NCBI GenBank assembly: GCA_041821265.1
Contig: JBGUEQ010000014.1
Span: 29,195-93,194, forward strand
Length of the DNA: 64,000 nucleotides
Direction of reading: 5' to 3'
Source: Lachnotalea sp041821265
GTDB lineage: Bacteria; Bacillota; Clostridia; Lachnospirales; Lachnospiraceae
In this document: one piece after another, positions 43,145 through 51,470 of the stretch
Position numbering within the stretch: the stretch's first letter is position 1
Layout: every line of letters starts with the position of its first letter
Position numbers and translations under genes: made by a program
The notes under the pieces: model-generated
Database searches by the model: none
The model's input: only the letters and a program-made list of their open reading frames with translations
What the model was told of the DNA's origin: nothing

Positions 43145-43372
43145 AACTAATGTTGTGACATTGATAGCGTTGAAGCGTGAGGTTGCTACTTTCGAGTAGG
43201 TTTTCCGTGGAGCGAATGTCAAGTTAAGAAACTGGCGACAAGTCACTGTATAATCTAAAATGTCCATGCGAGATGGAAACAACGTGTAGTTATCATATGA
43301 TACACACGGGAGAGTGTACAGTCACCGCTTGTCGTACTATTTATTAAGTGCGAAAAGGAGGCGACTTTTTTT
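43145..43372 (+). promoter_or_regulatory. Long 5' leader of the S10 operon
   Basis: About 220 nt between the promoter and rpsJ, less AT-rich than the upstream gap. It contains several local complementary segments (for example TATCATATGATA near 43293). No T-run terminator is visible. It ends in AAAAGGAGG before the ATG. S10-operon leaders in other bacteria mediate feedback by L4, so this is a candidate autoregulatory RNA. No named RNA family was matched by eye. Confidence 0.45.
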
Positions 43373-43690
43373 ATGGCAAGTCAAGTAATGAGAATCACAT
43401 TAAAAGCTTACGATCATCAATTAATCGATCAGTCAGCTAAAAAGATCATCGAAACTGTAAAGAAAAATGGATCTCAGGTGAGTGGACCGGTACCATTACC
43501 AACTAAGAAGGAAATTATAACAATTCTTAGAGCGGTTCACAAATACAAAGATTCAAGAGAACAGTTTGAACAAAGAACTCATAAGAGACTTATCGATATC
43601 GTTACACCAACACAGAAAACTGTTGATGCATTATCTAGATTAGAAATGCCAGCTGGTGTTTATATTGATATCAAAATGAAACAAAAATAA
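43373..43690 (+). CDS. rpsJ: 30S ribosomal protein S10
   Basis: A 105-residue protein of the 30S head, also the NusE antitermination factor. Typical segments are RITLKAYDHQLIDQSAKKI, SGPVPLPTKKEIITILRA and FEQRTHKRLIDIV. AAAAGGAGG precedes the ATG. It is the first gene of the super-operon, with a 113-bp structured spacer before rplC. Confidence 0.98.
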   Translation: MASQVMRITLKAYDHQLIDQSAKKIIETVKKNGSQVSGPVPLPTKKEIITILRAVHKYKDSREQFEQRTHKRLIDIVTPTQKTVDALSRLEMPAGVYIDIKMKQK

Positions 43691-43757
43691 GAACGAGTAA
43701 TCCTGAAGGGTTTATATAGAAGCAACGAAAGTTCCACTTATATGACTGTTCTAGGAT

Positions 43758-43775
43758 GATTGCCGAAAGGTAATC
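43758..43775 (+). other. GNRA-tetraloop hairpin in the rpsJ-rplC spacer
   Basis: GATTGCC and GGTAATC pair (one G-U) around a GAAA tetraloop, 28 nt before the rplC ATG. The 113-bp spacer is long for this operon. The hairpin could be a protein-binding or translational control element. Confidence 0.45.
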
Positions 43776-43803
43776 CGCTGTAGATTAAACAGGAGGTAAG
43801 AAA

Positions 43804-44484
43804 ATGAAAAAAGCTATTTTAGCTACTAAAGTTGGTATGACTCAAATCTTCAACGAAGATGGAATACTAACACCAGTAACTGTATTGCAAGCTGGACCAT
43901 GTGTAGTAACACAGATTAAAACAGTTGAAAATGATGGTTACAGTGCAATTCAAGTTGGTTTTGTTGACAAAAAAGAAAAAATAACTAACGTTGACAAGAA
44001 TGGCAAAAAAGAAATTAGAAACAGACATGGTGTAAACAAAGCAGAAAAAGGTCACTTTGAAAAAGCAGGCGTTACTAGTAAGAGATTTGTAAGAGAATTT
44101 AGAATTACAAATGCAGATGCTTACTCAGTAGCAGATGAAATCAAAGCAGACGCTTTTACAGCAGGAGATAAAGTTGACGCTACTGCAATTGCAAAGGGAA
44201 AAGGCTTCCAGGGCGCTATTAAGAGACATAACCAGTCAAGAGGACCTATGGCCCATGGTTCTAAATTCCATCGTCATGCAGGTTCAAATGGTGCATGTTC
44301 AAGCCCGAGTAAGGTATTTAAAGGAAAAAAAATGCCAGGACATATGGGAGCTAAGAGAATCACTATTCAGAATCTTGAAATTGTAAGAGTTGATGCAGAA
44401 AACAATTTACTTTTAGTGAAAGGTGCAGTACCTGGACCTAGAAAATGTTTAGTAACAATTAAAGAATCAGTAAAAGCTATTTAA
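43804..44484 (+). CDS. rplC: 50S ribosomal protein L3
   Basis: A 226-residue early-assembly protein of the large subunit. It opens KKAILATKVGMTQIFNEDG, and the loop that reaches toward the peptidyl-transferase centre is GFQGAIKRHNQSRGPMAHGS. It is somewhat longer than the usual 205-210 residues because of a basic stretch near 60-85. AGGAGG lies 6 nt before the ATG. Confidence 0.98.
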   Translation: MKKAILATKVGMTQIFNEDGILTPVTVLQAGPCVVTQIKTVENDGYSAIQVGFVDKKEKITNVDKNGKKEIRNRHGVNKAEKGHFEKAGVTSKRFVREFRITNADAYSVADEIKADAFTAGDKVDATAIAKGKGFQGAIKRHNQSRGPMAHGSKFHRHAGSNGACSSPSKVFKGKKMPGHMGAKRITIQNLEIVRVDAENNLLLVKGAVPGPRKCLVTIKESVKAI

Positions 44485-44512
44485 CGCTTAGCAAGAAAGG
44501 AGGAAAACACAG

Positions 44513-45133
44513 ATGGCAAATGTATCTGTTTACAATATGGAAGGCAAAGAAGTTGGAACTATCGAACTTAACGATGCTGTTTTTGGTATTGAAGTAAATG
44601 AAAACTTAGTACACAAAGCAGTTGTTAGTCAACTTGCTAATAAACGTCAAGGAACACAGAAAGCTAAAACACGTTCAGAAGTTTCTGGTGGCGGAAGAAA
44701 GCCATGGAGACAAAAAGGAACTGGTCATGCTAGACAGGGTTCAACAAGATCTCCACAGTGGACTGGCGGTGGAGTAGTATTCGCGCCAACACCTAGAGAT
44801 TATTCATTTAAAATGAATAAAAAAGAAAAGAGAATTGCTCTTCAATCAGCATTAACTTCTAAAGTTAATGAAAATAAATTAATTGTTGTTGATGAAATCA
44901 AATTTGATGAAATCAAAACAAAGAAATTTTTGGCTGTAATGGAAAATTTGAAAGTATCGAAAGCTTTGGTTGTTTTGAATGAAAATGACAAAAACATTGT
45001 ACTTTCAGCAAGAAATATCCCTTCAGTTCAAACTGCTTTGACAAATACAATTAATGTATATGATATTCTTAAATACAACACAGTTATCGTAACTAAAGCT
45101 GCTGTTGCTACGATCGAGGAGGTGTATGCATAA
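44513..45133 (+). CDS. rplD: 50S ribosomal protein L4
   Basis: A 206-residue protein lining the exit tunnel, and the feedback regulator of the S10 operon in E. coli. The tunnel loop is GGGRKPWRQKGTGHARQGS. The Rossmann-like part includes KALVVLNENDKNIVLSARN. AAGGAGG precedes the ATG, and the stop shares its last base with the rplW start. Confidence 0.98.
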   Translation: MANVSVYNMEGKEVGTIELNDAVFGIEVNENLVHKAVVSQLANKRQGTQKAKTRSEVSGGGRKPWRQKGTGHARQGSTRSPQWTGGGVVFAPTPRDYSFKMNKKEKRIALQSALTSKVNENKLIVVDEIKFDEIKTKKFLAVMENLKVSKALVVLNENDKNIVLSARNIPSVQTALTNTINVYDILKYNTVIVTKAAVATIEEVYA

Positions 45134-45432
45134 TGGCAAATGTACAGTATTATGATGTAATCCTCAAACCAGTTATCACAGAAAAGAGTATGGAAGGCAT
45201 GGGAACAAAGAAATATACTTTCTTAGTTCACACAGAAGCTAACAAAACTCAGATTAAAGAAGCTGTAGAAAAAATGTTTGCAGGAACAAAAGTAAAGAGT
45301 GTAAATACAATGAACCAAGATGGAAAAACCAAAAGAAGAGGTAAAACATCAGGTAAGACTGCTAAAACTAAAAAAGCAATCGTTCAATTAACTGCAGAAA
45401 GTGCAGATATAGAAATTTTCGAAGGTCTATAA
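45133..45432 (+). CDS. rplW: 50S ribosomal protein L23
   Basis: A 99-residue tunnel-exit protein that docks trigger factor and SRP. YDVILKPVITEKSMEGMG at the start and the basic loop KTKRRGKTSGKTAKTKKA are typical. It overlaps rplD by one base. Confidence 0.97.
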   Translation: MANVQYYDVILKPVITEKSMEGMGTKKYTFLVHTEANKTQIKEAVEKMFAGTKVKSVNTMNQDGKTKRRGKTSGKTAKTKKAIVQLTAESADIEIFEGL

Positions 45433-45511
45433 GAACTAGAAAATCATCTACGAAACTATACGCTGATTAAGCGTGAAAAAAAATAATCGTAAATTGAAAG
45501 GAGTGACTATC

Positions 45512-46360
45512 ATGGGTATCAGAAAATACAACCCATATACACCTTCCAGAAGACATATGACAGGCTCAGATTTCGCTGAAATCACTAAGACATCACCAGA
45601 GAAATCTTTACTAACTGCAAAAAGCATCAAAGCAGGTCGTAATAGTCAAGGTAAGATCACTGTAAGACATCGCGGTGGCGGTGCTAAAAGAAAATATAGA
45701 ATTATCGACTTCAAGAGAAAAAAAGATGGAATTATTGCAACAGTAATTGGTATCGAATACGATCCAAATAGAACAGCTAATATCGCTTTAATCTGCTATG
45801 CAGATGGTGAGAAAACTTACATCATAGCTCCAGAAGGCTTAACAGACGGAATGAAAGTTATGAGTGGACCAGAAGCTGAAATTAAAGTAGGTAACTGTTT
45901 ACCATTAGCAAATATTCCAGTAGGTACTCAAGTTCATAATATTGAAATGTATTTAGGAAAAGGTGGACAGTTAGTACGTTCAGCCGGAACATCAGCTCAA
46001 TTAATGGCAAAAGAAGGAAAATACGCAACTCTTAGATTGCCTTCAGGCGAAATGAGAATGGTACCAATTCTTTGCAGAGGAACCGTTGGTGTTGTAGGAA
46101 ATGTTGAACACAGTCTTATTAATATCGGTAAAGCAGGACGTAAACGTCACATGGGCTTTAGACCTACAGTTCGTGGTTCTGTTATGAATCCTAATGACCA
46201 TCCACACGGTGGTGGTGAAGGAAAAGCTGGTATTGGTCGTTCAGGACCTGTTACTCCTTGGGGTAAACCAGCACTTGGATTGAAGACAAGAAAGAAAAAC
46301 AAAAAGTCTAACAAAATGATCGTAAGAAGAAAAGACGGTAAGGCTTTAAATACTAAATAA
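45512..46360 (+). CDS. rplB: 50S ribosomal protein L2
   Basis: A 282-residue rRNA-binding protein needed for subunit joining and peptidyl transfer. It shows RHRGGGAKRKYRIIDFKR in the N-terminal part and the conserved C-terminal MNPNDHPHGGGEGK loop with its essential His. The ATG at 45512 (GIRKYNPYTPSRR) has AAAGGAG 8 nt upstream; the frame is open 13 codons further up but that is not conserved. Confidence 0.98.
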   Translation: MGIRKYNPYTPSRRHMTGSDFAEITKTSPEKSLLTAKSIKAGRNSQGKITVRHRGGGAKRKYRIIDFKRKKDGIIATVIGIEYDPNRTANIALICYADGEKTYIIAPEGLTDGMKVMSGPEAEIKVGNCLPLANIPVGTQVHNIEMYLGKGGQLVRSAGTSAQLMAKEGKYATLRLPSGEMRMVPILCRGTVGVVGNVEHSLINIGKAGRKRHMGFRPTVRGSVMNPNDHPHGGGEGKAGIGRSGPVTPWGKPALGLKTRKKNKKSNKMIVRRKDGKALNTK

Positions 46361-46396
46361 TAACCAAAAGTAGAATTCATAAGGAGGTTAGAACCT

Positions 46397-46678
46397 ATGG
46401 CTCGCTCACTTAAAAAAGGACCATTTGCAGACGCAAGTTTACTTAAGAAAATAGATGCAATGAACGCAGCAGGCGACAAATCAGTTATTAAAACTTGGTC
46501 ACGTCGTTCTACTATTTTTCCACAAATGGTTGGACATACAATGGCAGTTCATGACGGAAGAAAACATGTTCCTGTATATGTTACAGAAGATATGGTTGGA
46601 CACAAGCTTGGAGAGTTTGTTGCAACTAGAACTTACAGAGGACATGGCAAAGATGAGAAAAAATCAAGTGTTCGTTAA
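46397..46678 (+). CDS. rpsS: 30S ribosomal protein S19
   Basis: A 93-residue 30S head protein at the subunit interface. RSLKKGPFADASLLKKID, IKTWSRRSTIFPQMVGHTM and HKLGEFVATRTYRGHGK are family signatures. AAGGAGG precedes the ATG. Confidence 0.98.
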   Translation: MARSLKKGPFADASLLKKIDAMNAAGDKSVIKTWSRRSTIFPQMVGHTMAVHDGRKHVPVYVTEDMVGHKLGEFVATRTYRGHGKDEKKSSVR

Positions 46679-46708
46679 TTAAATGTAATTTGAAAGGAGG
46701 TTTCATCC

Positions 46709-47098
46709 ATGGCAAAAGGACATAGATCCCAAATCAAAAGAGAGAGAAATGCTGCTAATAAAGATACAAGACCATCTGCTAAGTTGTCTTATGCAAGAGT
46801 ATCTGTTCAAAAAGCATGTTTCGTTTTAGATGCCGTTCGAGGCAAAGATGTTGAAACAGCACTTGGTATTGTTGCTTACAATCCAAGATATGCTTCAAGT
46901 CTTGTTGAGAAATTATTGAAGTCAGCGATTGCAAATGCTGAAAATAACAATGGAATGAATGTAGAAAACCTTTTTGTTGAAGAATGTTACGCAGAAAAAG
47001 GACCTACAATGAAAAGAATTAAACCAAGAGCACAGGGTAGAGCTTACAGAATCGAAAAGCGTGTTAGCCATATCACTATCGTGCTTAATGAAAGATAA
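46709..47098 (+). CDS. rplV: 50S ribosomal protein L22
   Basis: A 129-residue protein whose hairpin reaches the exit tunnel (RIKPRAQGRAYRIEKRVSHI). A basic N-terminal extension (KGHRSQIKRERNAANK) makes it longer than the 110-residue E. coli form, as in other clostridia. AAAGGAGG precedes the ATG. Confidence 0.97.
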   Translation: MAKGHRSQIKRERNAANKDTRPSAKLSYARVSVQKACFVLDAVRGKDVETALGIVAYNPRYASSLVEKLLKSAIANAENNNGMNVENLFVEECYAEKGPTMKRIKPRAQGRAYRIEKRVSHITIVLNER

Positions 47099-47109
47099 GG
47101 AGGGCAATA

Positions 47110-47766
47110 ATGGGACAGAAAGTTAATCCTCATGGCTTAAGAGTCGGCGTTATCAAAGATTGGGATTCAAAATGGTATGCTGAAGCTGATTTTGCAGATT
47201 ATTTAATAGAAGACTACAAAATCAGAAAATACCTTAAGAATAAATTATATAGTTCTGGTGTTTCTAAGATTGAAATCGAAAGAGCATCAGATAGATTAAA
47301 AGTTATTATTTTCACTGCTAAACCAGGAGTAGTAATTGGTAAGGGTGGAACTGAGATTGATAAAATCAAAGCAGAAGTTCAGAAATTGACTTCTAAAAAA
47401 TTAGTAGTAGACATTAAAGAAGTAAAAAGACCAGATAAAGATGCTCAATTAGTAGCTGAAAACATAGCTTTACAATTAGAGAATCGTGTTTCTTTTAGAA
47501 GAGCCATGAAATCATCTATGACTAGAACAATGAGATCAGGTGTTAAAGGTATCAAAACAGCTGTTGCGGGACGTCTTGGCGGGGCTGAAATGGCACGTAC
47601 AGAGTTTTACAGTGAAGGAACAATTCCTTTACAGACTTTAAGAGCAGATATAGATTATGGTTTCGCAGAAGCAGATACAACATACGGCAAATTAGGCGTA
47701 AAAGTATGGATCTACAAAGGCGAGATACTTCCAACTAAATCCAATAAGGAAGGGAGCGATATATAA
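47110..47766 (+). CDS. rpsC: 30S ribosomal protein S3
   Basis: A 218-residue protein of the mRNA entry site. It has the KH domain GxxG signature VVIGKGGTEIDKIK and the C-terminal GRLGGAEMARTEFYSEG. The start GQKVNPHGLRVGVIKDWD is conserved. AAGGAGG lies upstream, and the stop overlaps the rplP ATG by one base. Confidence 0.98.
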   Translation: MGQKVNPHGLRVGVIKDWDSKWYAEADFADYLIEDYKIRKYLKNKLYSSGVSKIEIERASDRLKVIIFTAKPGVVIGKGGTEIDKIKAEVQKLTSKKLVVDIKEVKRPDKDAQLVAENIALQLENRVSFRRAMKSSMTRTMRSGVKGIKTAVAGRLGGAEMARTEFYSEGTIPLQTLRADIDYGFAEADTTYGKLGVKVWIYKGEILPTKSNKEGSDI

Positions 47767-48203
47767 TGTTAATGCCAAAGAGAGTAAAGCATCGTAAGCA
47801 ATTTCGTGGAAACATGAAAGGTAAAGCACTAAGAGGAAATACAATTTCTAATGGTGAATACGGTATTGTTGCTTTAGAACCATGTTGGATTAAATCAAAT
47901 CAAATTGAAGCGGCACGTGTTGCTATGACTCGTTATATCAAACGTGGTGGTAAAGTTTGGATTAAGATTTTTCCAGATAAACCAGTAACTACAAAACCAG
48001 CGGAAACACGAATGGGTTCTGGAAAGGGCACATTAGAATTCTGGGTAGCAGTTGTTAAGCCAGGTCGTGTAATGTTTGAAATCTCAGGAATACCTGAAGA
48101 TATCGCTAAAGAAGCATTACGTCTTGCGGTGCATAAGTTACCATGTAAATGTAAAGTAGTTTCTCGTGCAGACTTAGAAGGCGGTGATAACAGTGAAAAT
48201 TAA
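47766..48203 (+). CDS. rplP: 50S ribosomal protein L16
   Basis: A 145-residue protein at the A-site tRNA elbow. It begins LMPKRVKHRKQFRGNMKGKA and contains RMGSGKGTLEFWVAVVKPG. The ATG overlaps the rpsC stop, so translation is coupled. Its end overlaps the rpmC start region. Confidence 0.98.
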   Translation: MLMPKRVKHRKQFRGNMKGKALRGNTISNGEYGIVALEPCWIKSNQIEAARVAMTRYIKRGGKVWIKIFPDKPVTTKPAETRMGSGKGTLEFWVAVVKPGRVMFEISGIPEDIAKEALRLAVHKLPCKCKVVSRADLEGGDNSEN

Positions 48204-48393
48204 TAAGTATGTAGAAGATTTGAAAGCAAAATCAGCTGCAGAATTAAGTGATGAATTAGTAGCTGCTAAAAAGGAACTTTTCAATTTAAGATTCCAAAAC
48301 GCAACAAATCAGTTAGATAATACAAGCAGAATTAAAGAAGTAAGAAAAAATATTGCTAGAATTCAGACGATCATTACTGAACAATCAAAGTAA
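48193..48393 (+). CDS. rpmC: 50S ribosomal protein L29
   Basis: A 66-residue two-helix tunnel-exit protein. The segments AELSDELVAAKKELFNLRFQ and LDNTSRIKEVRKNIARIQT are typical. I prefer the GTG at 48193, which gives the usual MKINKYVEDLK start; the GTG three codons earlier is also in frame. The start lies within the end of rplP. Confidence 0.95.
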   Translation: MKINKYVEDLKAKSAAELSDELVAAKKELFNLRFQNATNQLDNTSRIKEVRKNIARIQTIITEQSK

Positions 48394-48436
48394 TATACTG
48401 ATTGAAACCTTATTTTAATGAAAGGAGATTATTGTT

Positions 48437-48691
48437 GTGGAAAGAAATTTGAGAAAAACTCGTACCGGAAAAGTTTCGAGTAATAAAATGGATAAGACTA
48501 TAGTTGTAGTAGTTGAAGAACATGTTAAGCATCCTCTATATAAGAAGATTATGAAGAGAACTTCTAAATTGAAGGCTCATGATGAGGATAACTCATGCAA
48601 CATTGGTGATACAGTTAAAGTTATGGAAACAAGACCATTATCTAAAGATAAAAGATGGAGACTTGTAGAAATTATTGAAAAGGCAAAATAG
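48437..48691 (+). CDS. rpsQ: 30S ribosomal protein S17
   Basis: An 84-residue OB-fold protein, a primary 16S rRNA binder. RNLRKTRTGKVSSNKMDKTI and HPLYKKIMKRTSKLKAHDED are family-typical. It starts at GTG with AAAGGAG upstream. Confidence 0.97.
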   Translation: MERNLRKTRTGKVSSNKMDKTIVVVVEEHVKHPLYKKIMKRTSKLKAHDEDNSCNIGDTVKVMETRPLSKDKRWRLVEIIEKAK

Positions 48692-48727
48692 TATTTTGCT
48701 ATATATAATTTAAAGGAGGTAACCCAG

Positions 48728-49096
48728 ATGATACAACAAGAGAGTAGACTTAGAGTAGCGGATAATACCGGCGCTAAAGAAATACTTTGCATTAGAGTAT
48801 TAGGTGGTTCAACTAGAAGATATGCTAGTATTGGCGATATCATCGTTGCTACTGTTAAAGATGCAACACCAGGTGGTGTTGTGAAAAAAGGTGACGTTGT
48901 TAAAGCCGTAGTTGTACGTACAGTAAAAGGCGCTCGTCGTAAAGACGGTTCTTATATAAAATTCGATGAAAATGCTGCTGTAATTATTAAAGATGATAAA
49001 AACCCAAAAGGAACTCGTATTTTTGGACCAGTAGCAAGAGAGTTAAGAGAAAAACAATTCATGAAAATTGTCTCATTAGCTCCCGAAGTATTATAA
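48728..49096 (+). CDS. rplN: 50S ribosomal protein L14
   Basis: A 122-residue protein at the subunit bridge. IQQESRLRVADNTGAKEI at the start and PKGTRIFGPVARELRE near the end are highly conserved. AAAGGAGG precedes the ATG. Confidence 0.98.
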   Translation: MIQQESRLRVADNTGAKEILCIRVLGGSTRRYASIGDIIVATVKDATPGGVVKKGDVVKAVVVRTVKGARRKDGSYIKFDENAAVIIKDDKNPKGTRIFGPVARELREKQFMKIVSLAPEVL

Positions 49097-49108
49097 GGAG
49101 GTGCCAAG

Positions 49109-49420
49109 ATGTCAACTATGAAAATCAAAAAAGGTGATACTGTTAAAGTAATTACTGGTAAAGATAAAGACAAAGAAGGTAAAGTTGTTGCTGTAAATAT
49201 TAAAACAAAAAAAGTTTTAGTTGAAGGTGTTAATATGATTACAAAACATACCAAACCAAGCGCAGCTAATCAAGCTGGTGGAATCATTGAAAAAGAAAGT
49301 CCTATTGATATTTCTAACGTTATGTACGTTTATAAAGGAAAAGCTACAAGAGTCGGATTTAAAATCGACGGAGATAAAAAAGTTCGTGTAGCTAAATCAA
49401 CAGGCGAAGTTATCGACTAA
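49109..49420 (+). CDS. rplX: 50S ribosomal protein L24
   Basis: A 103-residue assembly initiator with an N-terminal KOW motif (KKGDTVKVITGKDKDKEGKV) and HTKPSAANQAGGIIEKESPI. AAGGAGG lies upstream, 12 bp after rplN. Confidence 0.98.
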   Translation: MSTMKIKKGDTVKVITGKDKDKEGKVVAVNIKTKKVLVEGVNMITKHTKPSAANQAGGIIEKESPIDISNVMYVYKGKATRVGFKIDGDKKVRVAKSTGEVID

Positions 49421-49444
49421 TATTAAGAGAGGAGGTCGCAGACG

Positions 49445-49984
49445 TTGAACAGACTTAGAGAAGAATATAAAAATGAAATAGTAGATGCTATGACTAAAAA
49501 ATTTGGTTATACAAATGTAATGCAGGTACCTAAAATTGATAAAGTTGTTATCAATATGGGTGTTGGCGAAGCAAAGGATAACGCTAAACTTTTAGACACA
49601 GCGGTGAAAGACTTAGAAATTATTGCTGGACAAAAAGTAGTTCTTACAAGAGCTAAAAAGTCTATAGCAAACTTCAAGCTCAGAGAAGGAATGCCTATCG
49701 GATGTAAAGTTACATTACGAGGCGAGAAAATGTATGAATTCATTGATCGTCTTATAAATTTAGCATTACCTCGTGTACGTGATTTTAGAGGTGTGAACGC
49801 TAATGCTTTTGATGGTAGAGGAAACTACTCACTAGGAATTAAAGAACAGCTAATTTTCCCTGAAATTGAATATGACAAAGTTGATAAAGTTAGAGGTATG
49901 GATGTAATATTTGTTACTACAGCTAATACAGACGAAGAAGCTCGTGAATTATTGACATTATTCAATATGCCGTTTACAAAATAG
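49445..49984 (+). CDS. rplE: 50S ribosomal protein L5
   Basis: A 179-residue 5S rRNA and P-site tRNA contact protein. VPKIDKVVINMGVGEAKDN, LTRAKKSIANFKLREGMPIG and RDFRGVNANAFDGRGNYS identify it. It uses a TTG start, supported by GAGGAGG 9 nt upstream and by the conserved NRLREEYKNE beginning. Confidence 0.97.
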   Translation: MNRLREEYKNEIVDAMTKKFGYTNVMQVPKIDKVVINMGVGEAKDNAKLLDTAVKDLEIIAGQKVVLTRAKKSIANFKLREGMPIGCKVTLRGEKMYEFIDRLINLALPRVRDFRGVNANAFDGRGNYSLGIKEQLIFPEIEYDKVDKVRGMDVIFVTTANTDEEARELLTLFNMPFTK

Positions 49985-50000
49985 ATAGGAGGGAAACTTC

Positions 50001-50186
50001 ATGGCTAAAACTTCAATGAAGGTAAAACAACAACGTGAGCAAAAATTCTCAACTAGAGAATATAGCCGTTGTAGAATATGTGGACGTCCACATGCATATT
50101 TAAGAAAATACGGAATCTGCAGAATCTGCTTCCGTGAACTAGCATATAAAGGACAAATACCAGGCGTTAGAAAAGCAAGCTGGTAA
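50001..50186 (+). CDS. rpsN: 30S ribosomal protein S14, zinc-binding type
   Basis: A 61-residue S14 of the type Z (C+) form, with four zinc cysteines at 24, 27, 40 and 43 (CRICGRPHAYLRKYGICRIC). The start AKTSMKVKQQREQKFSTREY is typical. GGAGGG precedes the ATG. Confidence 0.98.
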   Translation: MAKTSMKVKQQREQKFSTREYSRCRICGRPHAYLRKYGICRICFRELAYKGQIPGVRKASW

Positions 50187-50210
50187 AAAACGGAAGGAGG
50201 CAACCTTAAA

Positions 50211-50612
50211 ATGACTATGAGTGATCCAATCGCAGACATGCTTACGAGAATTCGTAATGCTAATACTGCTAAACATGATACAGTAGATATCCCTGCATCT
50301 AAAATGAAAACAGCAATAGCTGGAATTCTTTTAGAAGAAGGTTATATTAAAAAGTTTGACATCGTTAATGATGGAGATTTTAAGACAATCCGTGTTACAT
50401 TAAAATACGGTAAAGATAAAAATGAAAAAATTATTACAGGACTTAAGAGAATTTCAAAACCTGGTCTTCGTGTATATACAAACAGGGAAGAACTTCCAAA
50501 AGTGCTTGGTGGTCTTGGTATAGCAATAATTTCAAGCAATCAAGGTGTAGTAACAGATAAAGTGGCAAGAAAACTTAATGTAGGTGGAGAAGTTTTAGCG
50601 TTTGTTTGGTAG
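50211..50612 (+). CDS. rpsH: 30S ribosomal protein S8
   Basis: A 133-residue platform protein and the feedback regulator of the spc operon in E. coli. TMSDPIADMLTRIRNANTAK and the C-terminal GVVTDKVARKLNVGGEVLAF are conserved. A 301-bp repeat-bearing spacer, unusual for this operon, follows. Confidence 0.98.
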   Translation: MTMSDPIADMLTRIRNANTAKHDTVDIPASKMKTAIAGILLEEGYIKKFDIVNDGDFKTIRVTLKYGKDKNEKIITGLKRISKPGLRVYTNREELPKVLGGLGIAIISSNQGVVTDKVARKLNVGGEVLAFVW

Positions 50613-50913
50613 GCATTGAACACTTAGCGAGCTCAAGTCCTCGGACGCAGAGCGAGGTTAGTGTGAAAGCCGTTCCCGAGACTTATGCTGTGGCAAGCCG
50701 CAAGGCGCCGACAGAGCATTAGCCAAGTGGAACTGTGAATTCTCTCACAAAGTAGTGGAGTTCATTAGCCGAGTGGAACTGTGAATTCTCTCACAAAGTA
50801 GTGGAGTTCATTAGCCGAGTGGAACTGTAGACCTCTCTCTCAACATAGAGAGGCACACAAACAAATTAGCATTTAAAACAACCAATCCAATCACAGAAAA
50901 CGGAGGTACGGGC
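50613..50913 (+). repeat. Repeat-bearing spacer inside the spc operon
   Basis: A 301-bp non-coding interval between rpsH and rplF, visibly richer in G and C than its surroundings. The first part pairs imperfectly (CACTTAGCGAG with GCGAGGTTAGTG). Bases 50665-50688 (GAAAGC, TTCCCGAG, TTATGC) match an internal box of the palindromic element at 62855-62880. The second part is a 46-bp tandem array (50717-50828). A short stem, CCTCTCT/AGAGAGG, lies near 50832-50853. It looks like an inserted repeat element tolerated in the transcript. Confidence 0.7.
50717..50828 (+). repeat. 46-bp tandem repeat, two full units plus a partial third
   Basis: Units begin with CATTAGCC at 50717, 50763 and 50809, an exact 46-bp period. 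The first two differ at one visible base (CCAAG versus CCGAG). The third stops after 20 bases. Each full unit contains GTGGAACTGTGAATTC and CACAAAGTAGTGGAGTT. Confidence 0.85.
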
Positions 50914-51453
50914 ATGTCACGTATAGGAAGAATGCCAATCGCCATACCAGCAGGAGTTACTGTTGTTATAGCAGAAAATAATAAAGTGACTGTAAAAGGT
51001 CCTAAAGGAACACTTGAAAGAGTGCTTCCATCAGAAATGGATATTAAAAAAGAAGGCGAAGAAATTATTGTAACCAGACCTAGTGATTTAAAGAAAATGA
51101 AATCATTACATGGTTTAACAAGAACGCTTGTATCTAATATGGTTATCGGTGTAACCGACGGTTATGTAAAAATCCTTGAAATCAACGGTGTTGGTTACAA
51201 AGCTGCTAAGGCAGGAACTAAATTAACTTTATCTTTAGGTTATTCACATCCAGTAGAGATGGAAGATCCAGAAGAAATAGAGTCAATTTTAGAAGGAAAT
51301 AAGATTACTATTAAAGGTATCGACAAAGAAAAAGTTGGCCAATACGCAGCTGAAATCAGAGATAAAAGAAGACCTGAACCTTACAAAGGAAAAGGTATTA
51401 AATATGCTGATGAAGTTATTAGACGTAAAGTTGGTAAGACTGGTAAGAAATAA
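50914..51453 (+). CDS. rplF: 50S ribosomal protein L6
   Basis: A 179-residue two-domain protein near the factor-binding site. SRIGRMPIAIPAGVTVVI and VKGPKGTLERVLPSEM open it, and RRPEPYKGKGIKYADEVIRR closes it. CGGAGG precedes the ATG after the long spacer. Confidence 0.98.
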   Translation: MSRIGRMPIAIPAGVTVVIAENNKVTVKGPKGTLERVLPSEMDIKKEGEEIIVTRPSDLKKMKSLHGLTRTLVSNMVIGVTDGYVKILEINGVGYKAAKAGTKLTLSLGYSHPVEMEDPEEIESILEGNKITIKGIDKEKVGQYAAEIRDKRRPEPYKGKGIKYADEVIRRKVGKTGKK

Positions 51454-51470
51454 TTAAGGAGTGTGTGAAA

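Noticed and set aside
44135..44386. 83-codon plus-strand frame within rplC, and similar same-strand shadows at 11704-11916, 12208-12390, 19850-20032 and 52613-52804
   Set aside because: They lie entirely inside conserved genes in another frame.
46147..46479. 110-codon minus-strand frame across rplB and rpsS, and similar long antisense frames at 51881-52225, 53453-53821 and 59649-60047
   Set aside because: They are shadows of conserved ribosomal, secY and rpoA genes on the plus strand; none has an RBS or independent protein character.
50717..50828. Tandem repeat considered as a CRISPR array
   Set aside because: Units are contiguous with no unique spacers and there are no cas genes; it is a plain 46-bp tandem repeat.
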